Source: Flaveria trinervia
Taxonomy: Eukaryota > Streptophyta > Magnoliopsida > Asterales > Asteraceae
NCBI GenBank assembly: GCA_025506515.1
Contig: CM046442.1
Coordinates: 113,872,136-113,936,135 of the forward strand
DNA: 64,000 nt
Direction of reading: 5' to 3'
Below are positions 63,008 through 64,000 of the stretch, one piece after another (within the stretch, counting starts at the first letter, position 1; every line of letters begins with the position of its first letter). The translations under genes and the position numbers were made by a program. Under the pieces are notes generated by a model. It ran no database searches and had not been told where the DNA came from. It saw only the letters and a program-made list of their open reading frames with translations.

Positions 63008-63954
63008 GTGTGTGAATTTCTAGACGTGTTCCTAGAATACTTACCAGGAGTGCCACCTGACCGAGAGATCGAGTTTCAGATTGATTTGGTACCAGGTGCC
63101 CAACCTGTTGCCAAGGCACCATATTGGCTGGCTCCAACTGGTATGAAAGAGTTGATGGAGCAACTACAAGAGCTGCTGGATAAGGGGTTCATTAGACCGA
63201 GTATCTCTCCTTGGGGTGCTCCAGTCTTATTTGTGAAGAAGAAAGACGGTAGCATAAGCATGTGTATTGACTACCGGGAGCTGAACAAGTTAATGATAAA
63301 GAACCGATACCCGTTACCAAGAATTGATGATTTGTTTGATCAGCTTCAGGCCAGTTGGTTTTTGAGGATAGATCTTCGATCGGGCTACCATCAGCTAAAG
63401 GTGAAAGAGCAAGATATTCCTAATACAGCTTTTCGCACGTGTTATGGTCACTACGAGTTTCTCGTTATGTCATTTGGCTTGACCAACGTGCCAGCAGCTT
63501 TTATGGACTTGATGAATCGAATGTGTTTGTCGATGTTAGATAAATCAGTGATTGTGTTTATCGATGATATCTTGATTTATTCCAAGAGTGAAGAGGAGCA
63601 TGTCGGTCATATTCGAGAGGTGTTGGAGATGTTGAAAGGGAGAAGTTGTATGCTAAATTCTCCAAGTGTGCATTTTGGTTGCGCGAGCTTCAATTCTTGG
63701 GTCACGTGGTGAACCATGAGGGGGTTATGTTGGACCCGGCAAAGGTGGAGGCGGTGATGCAATGGAAGTCTCCAAAGACGCCATCCAAGATTCGTAGTTT
63801 CTTGGGTTTGGAGGGCTACTACAGAAGGTTTATTCAAGACTTCTCTAAGATCGCTTCTCCACTAACCAAGTTGACCTAGAAAGATGTAAAGTTTGTATGG
63901 GGTCAAGCTCAGAGAAGGCGTTTGAGGAGTTAAAGGCGAGATTGACTCAAACCC
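63008..63954 (+). pseudogene. reverse transcriptase of element C
   Basis: Open from 63008 to about 63640 and then in the next frame. VAKAPYWLAPTGMKELMEQL, SPWGAPVLFVKKKDGSISMC, LPRIDDLFDQL, FLVMSFGLTNVPAAFMDL and an intact FIDDILIYSK near 63558-63587. A lost base near 63640 shifts the frame. LREL/QFLGHVVNHEGVM and SFLGLEGYYRRFIQDFSKI follow to a TAG at 63877 (TGG in B). Confidence 0.9.
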
Positions 63955-64000
63955 CGGTTTTTTCGTTACCCGATGGAAGTGAAGATGTGGTGGTTTATTC
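63955..64000 (+). pseudogene. RNase H start of element C, cut by window edge
   Basis: Frame reading SLPDGSEDVVVYS, the first residues of RNase H as in B. Confidence 0.85.

Larger units (their letters stand above)
25532..64000 (+). mobile_element. Ty3/gypsy chromovirus element C, split by copia composite D
   Basis: 5' LTR 25532-27529, primer-binding site 27533-27544, gag start 27881. It is interrupted at 28353 by D (28354-61670). Gag resumes at 61671 and the element continues through zinc knuckles, protease, RT and the start of RNase H, leaving the window at 64000. Removing D rejoins the gag sequence seen in A (150-210) and B. Same family as A and B. Its stops are mostly C-to-T or G-to-A changes, so it is old. 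Confidence 0.92.

Noticed and set aside
1..64000. A single-copy plant gene or a pararetrovirus insertion
   Set aside because: Every long frame is explained by gypsy, copia or other repeat proteins; no movement-protein or host-gene motifs were seen.

Overview
The window is plant nuclear repeat DNA. I find no single-copy host gene, rRNA or functional tRNA. It is a nest of LTR retrotransposons with a little class II DNA. Primer-binding sites matching plant initiator tRNA-Met (TGGTATCAGAGC), chromovirus-type Ty3/gypsy integrase tails and a copia element with a long SIRE-like gag and extra ORFs point to a flowering plant. The style of the copia accessory ORF and the gypsy gag suggests Asteraceae; that last step is recollection, not a search result.

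Layout. (1) 1-14969: the 3' part of gypsy element A (+), cut between its pol stop and its polypurine tract by a complete gypsy element B (-, 2837-12341) with a perfect CTATA target duplication. (2) 14970-16154: leader and 5' LTR of a copia element J (-), into which A had inserted. (3) 16155-25531: older AT-rich DNA holding a short non-autonomous LTR element G (-, 16249-18897), a TIR transposon in a TA microsatellite (19740-21099), a decayed minus-strand ORF resembling the ATHILA ORF1 type (21528-22640), microsatellites and a MITE. (4) 25532-64000: gypsy element C (+), same broad family as A and B, running off the right edge. Its gag is split by a 33-kb copia composite D (28354-61670).

Inside D: 5' LTR, leader and gag; then an inserted gypsy element E (32220-45074, with a damaged left end); then integrase, RT and RNase H; a 3.27-kb direct tandem duplication (46191-52733); a putative internal promoter with a spliced leader driving accessory ORFs (53100-57320); a probable solo LTR (57352-58106); two LTRs of another copia family joined head to tail (58270-59739); a leader and 3' region shared with G; and the 3' LTR.

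The strongest unexplained signal is an array of short palindromic CpG-containing words, for example CAGTCGTACGACTG alternating with ACCATACGCATGGT. It recurs in LTRs, leaders and an intron of unrelated copia families. Related words (GCGCATGG, GCGGATGA, CATGCGACT) fill one array slot in the gypsy LTRs. A second signal is a set of four hairpins with the same loop (GTCTGAG) and covarying stems at 53102-53235.

All LTR ends were read by eye and may be a few bases off. Lineage names come from motif recognition. Many lesions in D and E are one-base indels, so sequence error cannot be separated from decay there.
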